DNA of 39,775 bases from contig CAYTWE010000017.1 of assembly GCA_964440985.1 (NCBI GenBank), forward strand, positions 1-39,775, in the 5' to 3' direction. The position numbers and the translations under genes are program-made. The stretch is from UBA1731 sp964440985 (GTDB lineage Bacteria; Verrucomicrobiota; Kiritimatiellia; RFP12; UBA1067). Below are positions 7,514 through 15,745 of the stretch, in pieces (the stretch's first letter is position 1; each line of letters opens with the position of its first letter). The notes below the pieces were generated by a model, which was not told the DNA's origin, made no database searches, and saw only the letters and a program-made list of their open reading frames with translations.

Positions 7514-10500
7514 ATGAGCTTTAGCAGACTTACAGTTTCCGCTTTTGCGGTTTTTGCGCTTGCGGGTGTTGCCGTCGTGCAGTCGGTCAACGCCGCAGAT
7601 GACGACAACAAGTCGGCCGTGGAGGCAATCCCCGCTGCGGAGAAGGAGAAGATGGACGACGAGTGCGCGTTCATCAAGGCGCTCATCGAGGCGAACATGC
7701 CCGATCTCGCCTCCGCCGTGATCGCCAACGCCCGCGCAAAGTGGCCGGTGATGTCCGCCCGCCTTGAGGTGTTGGAGCAGGAGGGCGATCTCCGTCTTGG
7801 GCATTTCGACAAGGTGCAGGGCGTACTTGCCAAGAAGAAGAAAGGTTCACCGGAGTACTGGGCTCTCAGCATCGCGTTGGCAAATGCGTACTATGCGCGG
7901 CAGATGCTCCCTGAATGCCGCAAGCTCTACAGCGAGTTCTTCAAGGCCGTGCCTAACCCGACGAAGGAGCTGATGGACTTCTACGAGGAGGCTGCTTACA
8001 CATGGATACAGATACTGCGTGCGGAAAAGCAGTTTGACCAGGCGATTGCGGTCTACGACGGGCTTCTCAAGCTTCCGCTGAAGGATGATCGTTGGGCCAC
8101 GTTCGGCGTGGAGGAGGCGGAACTCTGCCTTCAGCTCGCCGCGTCGGAGAAGAATCAAGGCAAGCGCGAGAAGTACGTGAAGACGGCGGCGCAGCGGGCG
8201 GACAGGATTCTCTGGATGAGTGACCTCATCGTGCGCTTCGGTCAGGCCGTGGCGCTGAAGGCCCATTCCGAGATGGCGTTGGGGAAGATCGCCCGTGCCC
8301 AGGAGCTTGTCAACGAGTATCTTCCGCAGCTTAAGGACATCCACGAGCAGCTGAAGAATCTCGATCCGGACGGAACGGAGGGCATGATACGCCTGTCGCC
8401 GATGCCGAACTGCCGCTACCTGCTCGCCGAGATGCTTTGGAAAGAGGTGCAGAAGGAACTTGACGAACAGAAGCCGAACGATGACAAGATCAAGGATCTT
8501 CTCTTCGGTGCGCGTCCAAAGGATTCGAAGAAGCGGAACGGCGCGGGAGCGTTCAACCACGCAATCAACGTGTTCGTGAAGTATCCCGAATCGAGCTGGG
8601 CCGCGTCTGCCGGCGAACTCGCCGAGACGATCCGCAAGTTCGTCAAGACCCGCTACAAGAAGGATATCAAGACGAACGTGACGGCGGCGCAGATCGACAA
8701 TGTGCGCCGGATGCAGTTCAAGACGGCAAACGCCGCCTACCGTGAGGCCCGCTGGCAGGATGCGATCAAGGCGTTCCACGAAGTCCTTTCGCAGTATCCC
8801 GAAACGGAAAACTCCGTGAAGGCGGTGGCGCATCTTGCCGAGAGCTATTTTGAGGCGTGGCGCGAAGAGCGCGACGCAAAGGCGAAGGCTGCGCTCCGCT
8901 GCGACTGCGATGCGGTTGAGGGCTACTTCGCCGAGCGGTTCTCCGGCGTGAACACCAACTGGACACGCACCGCCGGTGACGACGTGCTGCGCATCGCGGG
9001 ACGCGAGATGGTGTCCGGCAGCCGCGCCCAGAGCCAGCGTCTGTACGACACGTACTTCCGGCTCTATCCTACGCACTATCAGGCGGCGCAGATGGCGATG
9101 TCACTTGGCGGCGCCGCGTTCAAGGCGGAGGACTACGATCAGGCCTTGCACTATTTCAACACCGTGATAACCCAGTACTCCAATTCGACATATCGCGCCC
9201 AGGCTCTTCAGATGGCATCCGCCTGCTACGGCAAGGATGGTGACGCGGCGAAGCAGATCGAGTACCTGAAACTCTATCTTGAAGCGGCGAAGATGGTGAC
9301 GGACAAGGTCAATGCGCGGCTTTCGCTCGCCATGCTTGAGCGCAACCACAGTCTTGGGCTGTACGAAAGCGCATCAACCAACGCCGCTGCGGAGGTTGCC
9401 GCCGATATGCGCAAGGAAGCGGCCGTCGCCGTGCTGTCGGCCATCAAGGATTTCCGCCGCACCGTCAAGGATGCGACTGCGGGAATCGCGGATCCGCTTG
9501 TCGCGTCAAGTGACAAAAAGCGGCTCGCCACGATGCGGGAGCAGGCGCAGTTCCTTGAGGGCGACACCTGGCAGCACCTGACCGAGCCTATCGGCAAGAT
9601 GGACGAAAAGGCGTTCATGGAGCAGGCTGCGAAGTGCTACGAAGCCTATCTTGCGGCAACCCCGAAGGGCAAATATGCGCCACGAGCCCTTGTGATGCTC
9701 GGTACTGTCTACACGGCCAATGGAGATGCCGTAAAGTCGAGGGAGGCTTTTGAGCGTCTTGCGAAGGAGTTCCCTGATTCTCCGGAGGCGAAGAACTCCG
9801 TGCCGATGTTCGCGAATGCGCTGATGGACATGGGGCGCAGGAACGAGGCCGTGGAGCAGTATGAACAGATGATCAAGACGTCCGCCAACTACACGCTCAA
9901 GCAGTTCCTTGACGCCGGCGAGGCCTTGGTCGCATCAAAGGCATACGATACGGCGCAGATGATCTACCAGAAGGTCGCCGAACTGGCGAAGGGCACCCCG
10001 AACGAGACGTACGTGACGGCGAATGCGCAGCTTGGCGAGGCCAAGGCACTCTTCGGGGCGGGGCGCAACGCCGAGGCGCACGAGGCTCTCGACAAGTTCA
10101 TAGAGAGCAACTCCCGCAACGCGCTTGTCGTGGATGCGTACATGCTTCTCGCCAAGGTCGCCTCCGAGGAGGGACGCCGCGAGCGTGACAACAATCTGCG
10201 CACTCGCTACTTCAACGCCGCAGTCGGCGCAGTCAAGAAGGTTCGCCAGTTCCGTCCTGAAATAGAGGACGAGATGATGCTTGAATCGTCGGATGTGCTT
10301 GTGCGCAAGATGGAGGCCGAGGAAACGATGCACCTGAAGGCAGAGGCCGAGGCGACGCTCAGGCTTGCGGTCGGCGGCTACCAGGCGTTCCTGCAGTCGC
10401 ATCAGCCTGACGAGGAGCATCCGGTGTCGAAGATGACGCCGAAGCAGCTCAAGAATCTCGAACGCTGCTACGCGACCGCATTGCCGCTCATGGCCAAGCT

Positions 10501-10639
10501 GCTGCCGAGGCAGGAGGACAAGAAGGAGTTCGCCCAAAAGATCGTCGATTACGGAGAGACATATCTGGACGTCTTCCCGAACGGGAAGGCCAGGACTTCG
10601 GTGCAGAACAGCATCAACCAGGCGAAGGCCGAACTCTGA
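7514..10639 (+). CDS. Large exported tetratricopeptide-repeat protein
   Basis: A 1041-residue protein, probably periplasmic. I chose ATG 7514, not the in-frame ATG at 7427, because it directly follows the -10 box and starts the signal peptide MSFSRLTVSAFAVFALAGVA, cleaved after the Ala in QSVNA. The rest is helical with many TPR-type units, for example REARWQDAIKAFHEVLSQYP, KAEDYDQALHYFNTVITQY and NGDAVKSREAFERLAKEFP. The later units resemble the YbgF/CpoB and BamD type that works with Tol or outer-membrane machinery. It heads an operon with a second TPR-like protein, ExbB, two ExbD and a LolC/E-like permease, so it is likely the periplasmic partner or scaffold of a proton-driven envelope motor. 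The exact partner is inference. Confidence 0.83.
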   Translation: MSFSRLTVSAFAVFALAGVAVVQSVNAADDDNKSAVEAIPAAEKEKMDDECAFIKALIEANMPDLASAVIANARAKWPVMSARLEVLEQEGDLRLGHFDKVQGVLAKKKKGSPEYWALSIALANAYYARQMLPECRKLYSEFFKAVPNPTKELMDFYEEAAYTWIQILRAEKQFDQAIAVYDGLLKLPLKDDRWATFGVEEAELCLQLAASEKNQGKREKYVKTAAQRADRILWMSDLIVRFGQAVALKAHSEMALGKIARAQELVNEYLPQLKDIHEQLKNLDPDGTEGMIRLSPMPNCRYLLAEMLWKEVQKELDEQKPNDDKIKDLLFGARPKDSKKRNGAGAFNHAINVFVKYPESSWAASAGELAETIRKFVKTRYKKDIKTNVTAAQIDNVRRMQFKTANAAYREARWQDAIKAFHEVLSQYPETENSVKAVAHLAESYFEAWREERDAKAKAALRCDCDAVEGYFAERFSGVNTNWTRTAGDDVLRIAGREMVSGSRAQSQRLYDTYFRLYPTHYQAAQMAMSLGGAAFKAEDYDQALHYFNTVITQYSNSTYRAQALQMASACYGKDGDAAKQIEYLKLYLEAAKMVTDKVNARLSLAMLERNHSLGLYESASTNAAAEVAADMRKEAAVAVLSAIKDFRRTVKDATAGIADPLVASSDKKRLATMREQAQFLEGDTWQHLTEPIGKMDEKAFMEQAAKCYEAYLAATPKGKYAPRALVMLGTVYTANGDAVKSREAFERLAKEFPDSPEAKNSVPMFANALMDMGRRNEAVEQYEQMIKTSANYTLKQFLDAGEALVASKAYDTAQMIYQKVAELAKGTPNETYVTANAQLGEAKALFGAGRNAEAHEALDKFIESNSRNALVVDAYMLLAKVASEEGRRERDNNLRTRYFNAAVGAVKKVRQFRPEIEDEMMLESSDVLVRKMEAEETMHLKAEAEATLRLAVGGYQAFLQSHQPDEEHPVSKMTPKQLKNLERCYATALPLMAKLLPRQEDKKEFAQKIVDYGETYLDVFPNGKARTSVQNSINQAKAEL

Positions 10640-10640
10640 T

Positions 10641-10669
10641 AACATCTTAAAGACAAAGGAAACAGACTG
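10641..10669 (+). promoter_or_regulatory. AACATCTTAAA leader with ribosome-binding site
   Basis: The motif AACATCTTAAA (10641-10651) directly follows the TPR gene stop and is followed by an AAAGGA ribosome-binding site. The same 11-base motif recurs before exbB at 11518-11528. Role unknown. Confidence 0.4.
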
Positions 10670-11476
10670 ATGAAAAAGATTCTGGCGGCAATTGCGCTTT
10701 CGGTGTCAGCGGCGGCATTCGCGGCGGCCGGCGACATAATTGGCACGATAACCGACGCTCAGGGCCCGCATAAGGGCGTTGTGCGCTACAGCCTCAAGAA
10801 CAAGATGTACATCGTCTCTGTGAGGCAGGGAAACAGCGCTGTCGAACTGGAGATTGCGCCTGGTGACGACGTCACGCTGGACATCGCAGAGCCGGCCGGC
10901 TGGGACAAGGCGGTGGAGAACGTGAGCAAGGGGCGCGGCACGGCTTCAATCGCATATTTCGATGATATCGTCAAGCGGTACAACCATCTCCAATGGGATC
11001 TCCGCGCCGCCCGCTATCTCGCCGAGGCGTATCTTGCGGCGGGCGATGTGGACAAGGCGTACGAATCGTGCAGCAAGGTGGTTCGCGCAGACCCCGAAAA
11101 TGCATACAAGGGAGAGTTCGCGCCGAGCTACTGGAAGGTGCTTACGAAACTCGGCAAGAAGGATCAGCTCGAGAAGGTGCTTCAGCAGGCTGCCGCCTCC
11201 GGCGACCGCTTTTCGAGCGGAGCCGCGCTCATTGGCCGCGGCGACCTCATTCTCGCTTCCGGTGAGTCCGCAGACTCCATCCGCGCCGCACTTGTGGACG
11301 GATATCTTCGCGTTGCGCTGATGTACACGGACGGCAAGATCGCCGAGCAGCTGAGGCCGGAGGCCCTTGCGAAGGCTGCGCAGTGTTTTGAGAAGATCGG
11401 GCAGGCAGGTCGGGCCGACATGATGCGTGGAGAACTTAAGCGGCTCTATCCGAACAGCCAGTGGGCTAAGCAGTGA
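10670..11476 (+). CDS. Exported TPR-like protein
   Basis: A 268-residue exported protein. The first 20 residues (MKKILAAIALSVSAAAFAAA) form a signal peptide and an AAAGGA ribosome-binding site lies upstream. Residues about 22-70 look like a small beta domain (GTITDAQGPHKGVVRYSLKN). From about residue 95 the protein is helical with TPR character: ARYLAEAYLAAGDVDKAYES, EALAKAAQCFEKIGQAGRAD. It lies between the large TPR gene and exbB and is probably a second periplasmic component of the same machine. No named family is recognised. Confidence 0.78.
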   Translation: MKKILAAIALSVSAAAFAAAGDIIGTITDAQGPHKGVVRYSLKNKMYIVSVRQGNSAVELEIAPGDDVTLDIAEPAGWDKAVENVSKGRGTASIAYFDDIVKRYNHLQWDLRAARYLAEAYLAAGDVDKAYESCSKVVRADPENAYKGEFAPSYWKVLTKLGKKDQLEKVLQQAAASGDRFSSGAALIGRGDLILASGESADSIRAALVDGYLRVALMYTDGKIAEQLRPEALAKAAQCFEKIGQAGRADMMRGELKRLYPNSQWAKQ

Positions 11477-11517
11477 GCAGGATGAATTTTTGATACGTTG
11501 AACGGTGTGAAGCCGGG

Positions 11518-11545
11518 AACATCTTAAAAAAGAAAAGGAAAAATC
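11518..11545 (+). promoter_or_regulatory. Second AACATCTTAAA leader, before exbB
   Basis: AACATCTTAAA (11518-11528) is followed by an A-rich AAAAGGAAAAA ribosome-binding site and the exbB start, mirroring the leader at 10641. Confidence 0.4.
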
Positions 11546-12379
11546 ATGAGCATGAAGAAGATGAGAAAAGCTACGATGGCAGCGATGGTTCTCCTCGGGT
11601 GCGTGTGCGCTCCCCTGGCGGCGACCGTATCGTACGGACAGCTGGTTGACGAAAAGGGCAACGCAGTCGAATCCGACACGTCCAAGCAGCAGAGCAGCGG
11701 TGGCGGCGGCTTCTATGACATCGTGTTCGGATCGGGCGTTGTCGGTATGCTTCTGTGGTTTGCCCTTTTCGCAGACGGTGCGGCGGCAATCTACTTCGCG
11801 GTCGACTGCGCGGTGCTCATCAAGCCGAGCAAGCTGATGCCGCAGCGTCTCATCTCAAACATCCAGGTGGCAATGGCCGAGGGCGATGTCCAGAAGGCGA
11901 TAGATGCCTGCAAGAGCGAGCCGAGCTGCATGAGCAACATTCTCGGCGCGGCGTTCCAGCACGTCGAGGAGGGGTTTGACGTGATTCAGGAGGCGGTTAC
12001 GGCGGCATCCGACCTTGAGCAGGAGAAGCTGATGCAGCGTCTCAACTGGATTGCCGTGTGCGGCAACCTCGGCCCGTCGCTTGGTCTGCTCGGTACGGTG
12101 CAGGGAATGATTCTTACGTTCGAGGCATTGGCTTCGGGTGGCGCGGGTGACGCAGCGATGCTCGCAAACTCCATCGGTCAGGCACTCTGGACGACGGCCG
12201 CCGGCCTTATCGTCTCCATCCCGTCTGTGGCGATCTTCTACACTCTCCGCAACAAGGCGAACCAGCTCATCCTCCGCATGACCGCAGTCACAATGGAGCT
12301 TCTGAACAATCTCCGCAACGTTGAGGTCGCGACCGAGGACGACGCCGCAGAGGCCGATGAGACGCCCGCAGAGGGCTGA
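11546..12379 (+). CDS. exbB: ExbB/TolQ/MotA-family proton channel
   Basis: Inner-membrane proton-channel subunit of a TonB/Tol-type motor, 277 residues. An N-terminal hydrophobic signal-like segment (about 9-32) precedes the family core; such extensions occur in some ExbB proteins. The first core membrane helix is at about 58-88 (VGMLLWFALFADGAAAIYFAV). A cytoplasmic helical region follows, then LNWIAVCGNLGPSLGLLGTV and the GQALWTTAAGLIVSIPSVAI helix, which match the conserved MotA_TolQ_ExbB region. It is followed directly by two exbD genes, the usual order. No TonB, TolA, TolB or Pal gene is seen here; the two TPR proteins upstream may take the periplasmic role instead. Confidence 0.93.
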   Translation: MSMKKMRKATMAAMVLLGCVCAPLAATVSYGQLVDEKGNAVESDTSKQQSSGGGGFYDIVFGSGVVGMLLWFALFADGAAAIYFAVDCAVLIKPSKLMPQRLISNIQVAMAEGDVQKAIDACKSEPSCMSNILGAAFQHVEEGFDVIQEAVTAASDLEQEKLMQRLNWIAVCGNLGPSLGLLGTVQGMILTFEALASGGAGDAAMLANSIGQALWTTAAGLIVSIPSVAIFYTLRNKANQLILRMTAVTMELLNNLRNVEVATEDDAAEADETPAEG

Positions 12380-12403
12380 GTTCCGGAAGGGAGCCTGTAG
12401 ACA

Positions 12404-12826
12404 ATGGCCCGCAAAGCACAGGAGAACCCGCAGCTCGACATGACGCCGATGATCGACGTCGTGTTTGAGTTGATCATCTTCTTCGTCGTCACGCTCACGC
12501 AGTGTACGGCGAAGGACGAGACTATCCGCCTTGAGGACGGACGCCACGGCATCGAACTCACGCCGGATGAAATGCCGCCTACGCAGATGACGGTGGATGT
12601 GGCGAGGAACGGCCGCATCTCGATGGGCGACATAACATTCACTCCGGAGCAGATTGGCCAGCGCGTGAAGGAGCGCAAGCGCAAGTTCGGCGAGTTTCCG
12701 ATACTCATCCGCGCCGACAGGAATGCGCGCCACGAGGCTGTCGCCCGCGTGATGAACGCCTGCACCGCGAACGGAATCTGGAAGATTTCGTTCATGGCGA
12801 TTCACGAGCGCAAGACGAAAGAATAA
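12404..12826 (+). CDS. exbD: ExbD/TolR-family motor subunit (first copy)
   Basis: A 140-residue single-span inner-membrane protein that forms the channel with ExbB. The family signature LDMTPMIDVVFELIIFFVVT is at residues 11-30; the Asp in PMIDVVF is the conserved proton-carrying residue. The periplasmic part (about 35-140) ends in a typical ExbD fold: GEFPILIRADRNARHEAVARV. Its first 30 residues are nearly identical to those of the next gene, while the periplasmic parts differ strongly. Confidence 0.93.
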   Translation: MARKAQENPQLDMTPMIDVVFELIIFFVVTLTQCTAKDETIRLEDGRHGIELTPDEMPPTQMTVDVARNGRISMGDITFTPEQIGQRVKERKRKFGEFPILIRADRNARHEAVARVMNACTANGIWKISFMAIHERKTKE

Positions 12827-12840
12827 GGGAGTGCATTCAG

Positions 12841-13233
12841 ATGGCACGCAAGGAACAGGACAATCCGCAGCTTGACATGACGCCGATGATCGACGTCGTG
12901 TTCGAGCTTATCATCTTCTTCGTCGTCACGATCAAGCAGGAAGACATCTTCTCGAAGCTGAACGCAAACCGTCCCGCGCCAGCCTCATCCTCCTCGTCTG
13001 AGGAGAACGACACGCAGGTCAAGATTGACATCGGATCAGGCGGACTTGTGTTCAACGGCCGTCTCATGACGCCGGCGCAGTTCGACCAAAGCGTCCGGGA
13101 GATTTCCAAGACTTCAAGGAACGCGATGGTTACGATTCGCTGCTCCATGGATTCCTACCACAAGTTTCTGGTGTTTGCCCTCGACACGTGCAGCAAGTAC
13201 AAGATGTTCAACGTGTCGGTGTTTACGATATAG
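12841..13233 (+). CDS. exbD: ExbD/TolR-family motor subunit (second copy)
   Basis: A 130-residue single-span protein with the same LDMTPMIDVVFELIIFFVVT signature at residues 11-30, including the conserved Asp. A Ser/Glu-rich linker (ASSSSSEEND, about 48-57) replaces the matching region of the first copy, and the periplasmic domain is different (VKIDIGSGGLVFNGRLMTPA, MVTIRCSMDSYHKFLVFALD). Together with the first copy it suggests a hetero-dimer of ExbD proteins on one ExbB ring. The gene follows its twin after 14 bases. Confidence 0.92.
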   Translation: MARKEQDNPQLDMTPMIDVVFELIIFFVVTIKQEDIFSKLNANRPAPASSSSSEENDTQVKIDIGSGGLVFNGRLMTPAQFDQSVREISKTSRNAMVTIRCSMDSYHKFLVFALDTCSKYKMFNVSVFTI

Positions 13234-13239
13234 TCGGCA

Positions 13240-14469
13240 ATGCCGTTCCCGCTCTTTCTGGCGCTTAAGTACCTCAAGCCGAAACGCTCGGTGACGTCCG
13301 TCATTACGTGCGTTTCGGTTTTGGGTGTCTTGCTGGGCGTTGCGGCGGTCATTATCGTCCGCGCCGTGATGACCGGTTTCGGCGATCTTTGGGAGCGGAA
13401 GATACTCGATTTCAAGCCGCACATTTCGATTGTGCCGTATGGTGCAGCCCGTGTGATAGGCAACGAGGATGATCTGGTGCGCAGGCTTGAGGCCGTGCCG
13501 GGCATCTTGGCCGTCACGCCGGAAATAGATACGCGCTGTCTGCTTGAGCATGACGGGCGCGTTTCCGCCCCTGTGGTGCTTGGAGTCGACTCCGACCGTT
13601 TCAGCCGTGCGTACAGGCTTGGCGTTCCACGATCCGGCACGTATGACCTTGAAGGCGATTCGATTGTGCTTGGCGTTGATCTTGCGCGGCAGCTTGGCGT
13701 GTGGACGGGGGACATGGTTACGGTCTATTCGCCAAAGACGCTCGTTGACAGGGATGAAGTTGTCCTGCCGGTGAAGTGGCGTGTCGCCGGGATATTCTCG
13801 TCGGGACAGCGAGACTACGATTCCGGGTTCGCCGTGGCGTCGTTGCCGAATATGCGCGATCTCATGGGGATGGATGCTGGAGGGGTGTTTGCAATCCACC
13901 TGAAGTGCGACAACCCTGCGGTGCCAGCCGAGTTCGACAGGGTGTGCGAGGATGTCCGGAAGGTGACTGACAACCGCATCATAACCTGGCGGGAGGCAGA
14001 TCGAGAGCTGTTCAATGCGTTGGCGGTGGAGAAGAACATGACGGCGCTTCTGCTCATGCTCATCACTGTTGTCGCGCTCTTCTGCGTGATGAACACTCTT
14101 CTCGTGCTGACTGTGCAGAAGACGCCGGAGATCGGCCTTCTCAAGGCGTTGCGCTTCCCGAAGCGCCGGATCATGGCGGTGTTCATGGTGCATGGGCTTG
14201 TGCAGTGCACTGCCGGCGTAATCCTCGGTCTGCTGGCGGCATGGGGGGTGCTTGCGAATCTTCAGTCCCTTGTTGACAGGCTTGCGCATTTCGGGATAGA
14301 GGTGTTCCCCAAGGCAGTGTACGGGCTTGATTCGATACCGTACCGCCTTGTGCCTTCTGATGTCGTATGGGTTGTCGGCATCGTGTATGTGTTCGGTCTT
14401 CTCGCCTCGTTTGTTCCGGCGCTTCTCGCCGCCTGCAAGAATCCCGTGGATGCCCTTGGAAAGGCGTAG
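13240..14469 (+). CDS. LolC/LolE-like ABC transporter permease
   Basis: A 409-residue inner-membrane permease of the MacB/FtsX-LolCE class. An N-terminal membrane segment (about 20-45, SVLGVLLGVAAVIIVRAVM) is followed by a large periplasmic domain (about 50-265) and three membrane segments (ALLLMLITVVALFCVMNTLL; GLVQCTAGVILGLLAAWGVL; VVWVVGIVYVFGLLASFVPA). PEIGLLKALRFPKRRIMAVF after the second segment matches the permease motif that contacts the ATPase. LolCDE releases lipoproteins from the inner membrane; the ATPase partner (LolD) is not in the window. The gene starts 6 bases after exbD and is likely in the same operon. Specific Lol function is inference from similarity and from the lipoproteins nearby. 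Confidence 0.85.
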   Translation: MPFPLFLALKYLKPKRSVTSVITCVSVLGVLLGVAAVIIVRAVMTGFGDLWERKILDFKPHISIVPYGAARVIGNEDDLVRRLEAVPGILAVTPEIDTRCLLEHDGRVSAPVVLGVDSDRFSRAYRLGVPRSGTYDLEGDSIVLGVDLARQLGVWTGDMVTVYSPKTLVDRDEVVLPVKWRVAGIFSSGQRDYDSGFAVASLPNMRDLMGMDAGGVFAIHLKCDNPAVPAEFDRVCEDVRKVTDNRIITWREADRELFNALAVEKNMTALLLMLITVVALFCVMNTLLVLTVQKTPEIGLLKALRFPKRRIMAVFMVHGLVQCTAGVILGLLAAWGVLANLQSLVDRLAHFGIEVFPKAVYGLDSIPYRLVPSDVVWVVGIVYVFGLLASFVPALLAACKNPVDALGKA

Positions 14470-14509
14470 CCGGACATCTTTGATTTCGCGGACATCCATC
14501 TCCCGGATA

Positions 14510-14518
14510 TGGTAGAAT
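14510..14518 (+). promoter_or_regulatory. Extended -10 promoter of ribBA
   Basis: TGGTAGAAT: a TG-n extension (14510-14512) and -10 box TAGAAT (14513-14518). The predicted start at about 14525 leaves a leader of only about 4 bases before the TTG start codon. No clear -35 and no room for an FMN riboswitch. Confidence 0.5.
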
Positions 14519-14528
14519 ACGCCCCGTT

Positions 14529-15740
14529 TTGAAAAAGAGTTTCGATACAGTTGAAGAATGTCTCGCCGCACTTTCACGCGGTGAGATTGTTGTTGTGACC
14601 GACGACGAGGATCGCGAAAACGAAGGCGACTGCATCTGCGCCGCCAGATTCGCCACCACGTCGAACGTGAATTTCATGGCGACATACGCCAAGGGGCTGA
14701 TATGCATGCCGATGTCGGCCGAGTGGTGCCACAGGCTTGACTTGCATCAGATGGTGGAGACGAACACCGACAACCATCAGACGGCGTTCACGGTGTCCAT
14801 TGACGCCACGACCACTACCACAGGGATTTCGGCGGAGGAGCGTTCGATGACTGCGCTTGCCTGTGTGCGTTCCGGTGCAAAGCCCGAAGATTTCCGCCGA
14901 CCGGGACACATGTTTCCGCTGGAGGCCCGCAGGGGGGGCGTGCTGAAACGCGCCGGGCACACCGAAGCGACTGTGGATCTGTGCCGTCTTGCGGGACTTG
15001 AGGAGGTCGGTCTCTGCTGCGAGATAATGAAGGACGACGGCACGATGGCGCGGTTCGCCGATCTTGAGGAGTTCACCGAGCGCCACGGACTCAAGTTCAT
15101 GTCGATTGCCCAGCTGATTGCGTACCGCAGACAGAACGAGCGTCTCGTGGAGAAGGTTGAGGAGGTCGACATGCCGACGGCGTGGGGGCATTTCCGGCTT
15201 TCGATGTACCGTTCTCTCGTGACCGGGCTTGAGCATCTTGCGCTTGTGAAGGGCGATGTAACCGACGGCGGACCGGTGCTTGTCCGCGTCCATTCGGAGT
15301 GCTTCACCGGTGACGTTCTCGGCTCCGAGCGCTGCGACTGCGGTCCGCAGCTCCACGCCGCGATGGAGATGGTGGAGAAGGAGGGGCGCGGCGCCATCCT
15401 GTACATGAGGCAGGAGGGGCGCGGCATTGGCCTTGCGAACAAGCTTCACGCATACCGCAAGCAGGAGGCCGGCATGGACACCGTGGAGGCGAATGTGGCG
15501 CTTGGCTTTGCGCCGGATCTCCGCGAATATGGCGAAGGTGCGCAGATTCTCGGCGACCTTGGCGTCTCAAAGGTCCGGCTCATCACAAACAACCCCCGTA
15601 AGATCAGGGGACTTGCCGGATACGGCATTGAGATTTCAGAGAGAGTTCCTGTCGTGATTCCGGCGACGGAGTACGACAGGCGATACCTTGAAACAAAACG
15701 AGTGAAAATGGGCCATCTTCTCGATGGATCTTCGGAGTGA
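14529..15740 (+). CDS. ribBA: Bifunctional 3,4-dihydroxy-2-butanone 4-phosphate synthase / GTP cyclohydrolase II
   Basis: Makes both riboflavin precursors: the four-carbon unit from ribulose 5-phosphate and the pyrimidine from GTP. 403 residues, usual for the fusion. The RibB half (about 1-205) has DDEDRENEGD, the acid-rich active-site loop, and RRPGHMFPLEAR plus GHTEATVDLCRLAGL. The RibA half (about 206-403) has the zinc ligands in CFTGDVLGSERCDCG (first Cys at 258), then MRQEGRGIGLANKLHAY and LITNNPRKIRGL. The start is TTG at 14529; the product then begins KKSFDTVEECLAAL like family members, and no nearby ATG fits. The stop overlaps a GTG of the next reading frame. Confidence 0.96.
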   Translation: MKKSFDTVEECLAALSRGEIVVVTDDEDRENEGDCICAARFATTSNVNFMATYAKGLICMPMSAEWCHRLDLHQMVETNTDNHQTAFTVSIDATTTTTGISAEERSMTALACVRSGAKPEDFRRPGHMFPLEARRGGVLKRAGHTEATVDLCRLAGLEEVGLCCEIMKDDGTMARFADLEEFTERHGLKFMSIAQLIAYRRQNERLVEKVEEVDMPTAWGHFRLSMYRSLVTGLEHLALVKGDVTDGGPVLVRVHSECFTGDVLGSERCDCGPQLHAAMEMVEKEGRGAILYMRQEGRGIGLANKLHAYRKQEAGMDTVEANVALGFAPDLREYGEGAQILGDLGVSKVRLITNNPRKIRGLAGYGIEISERVPVVIPATEYDRRYLETKRVKMGHLLDGSSE

Positions 15741-15745
15741 GCAAA

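Noticed and set aside
7847..9076. Minus-strand frame of 409 codons opposite the TPR gene
   Set aside because: His/Arg/Leu-rich shadow translation; the + strand frame has a signal peptide and TPR units throughout.
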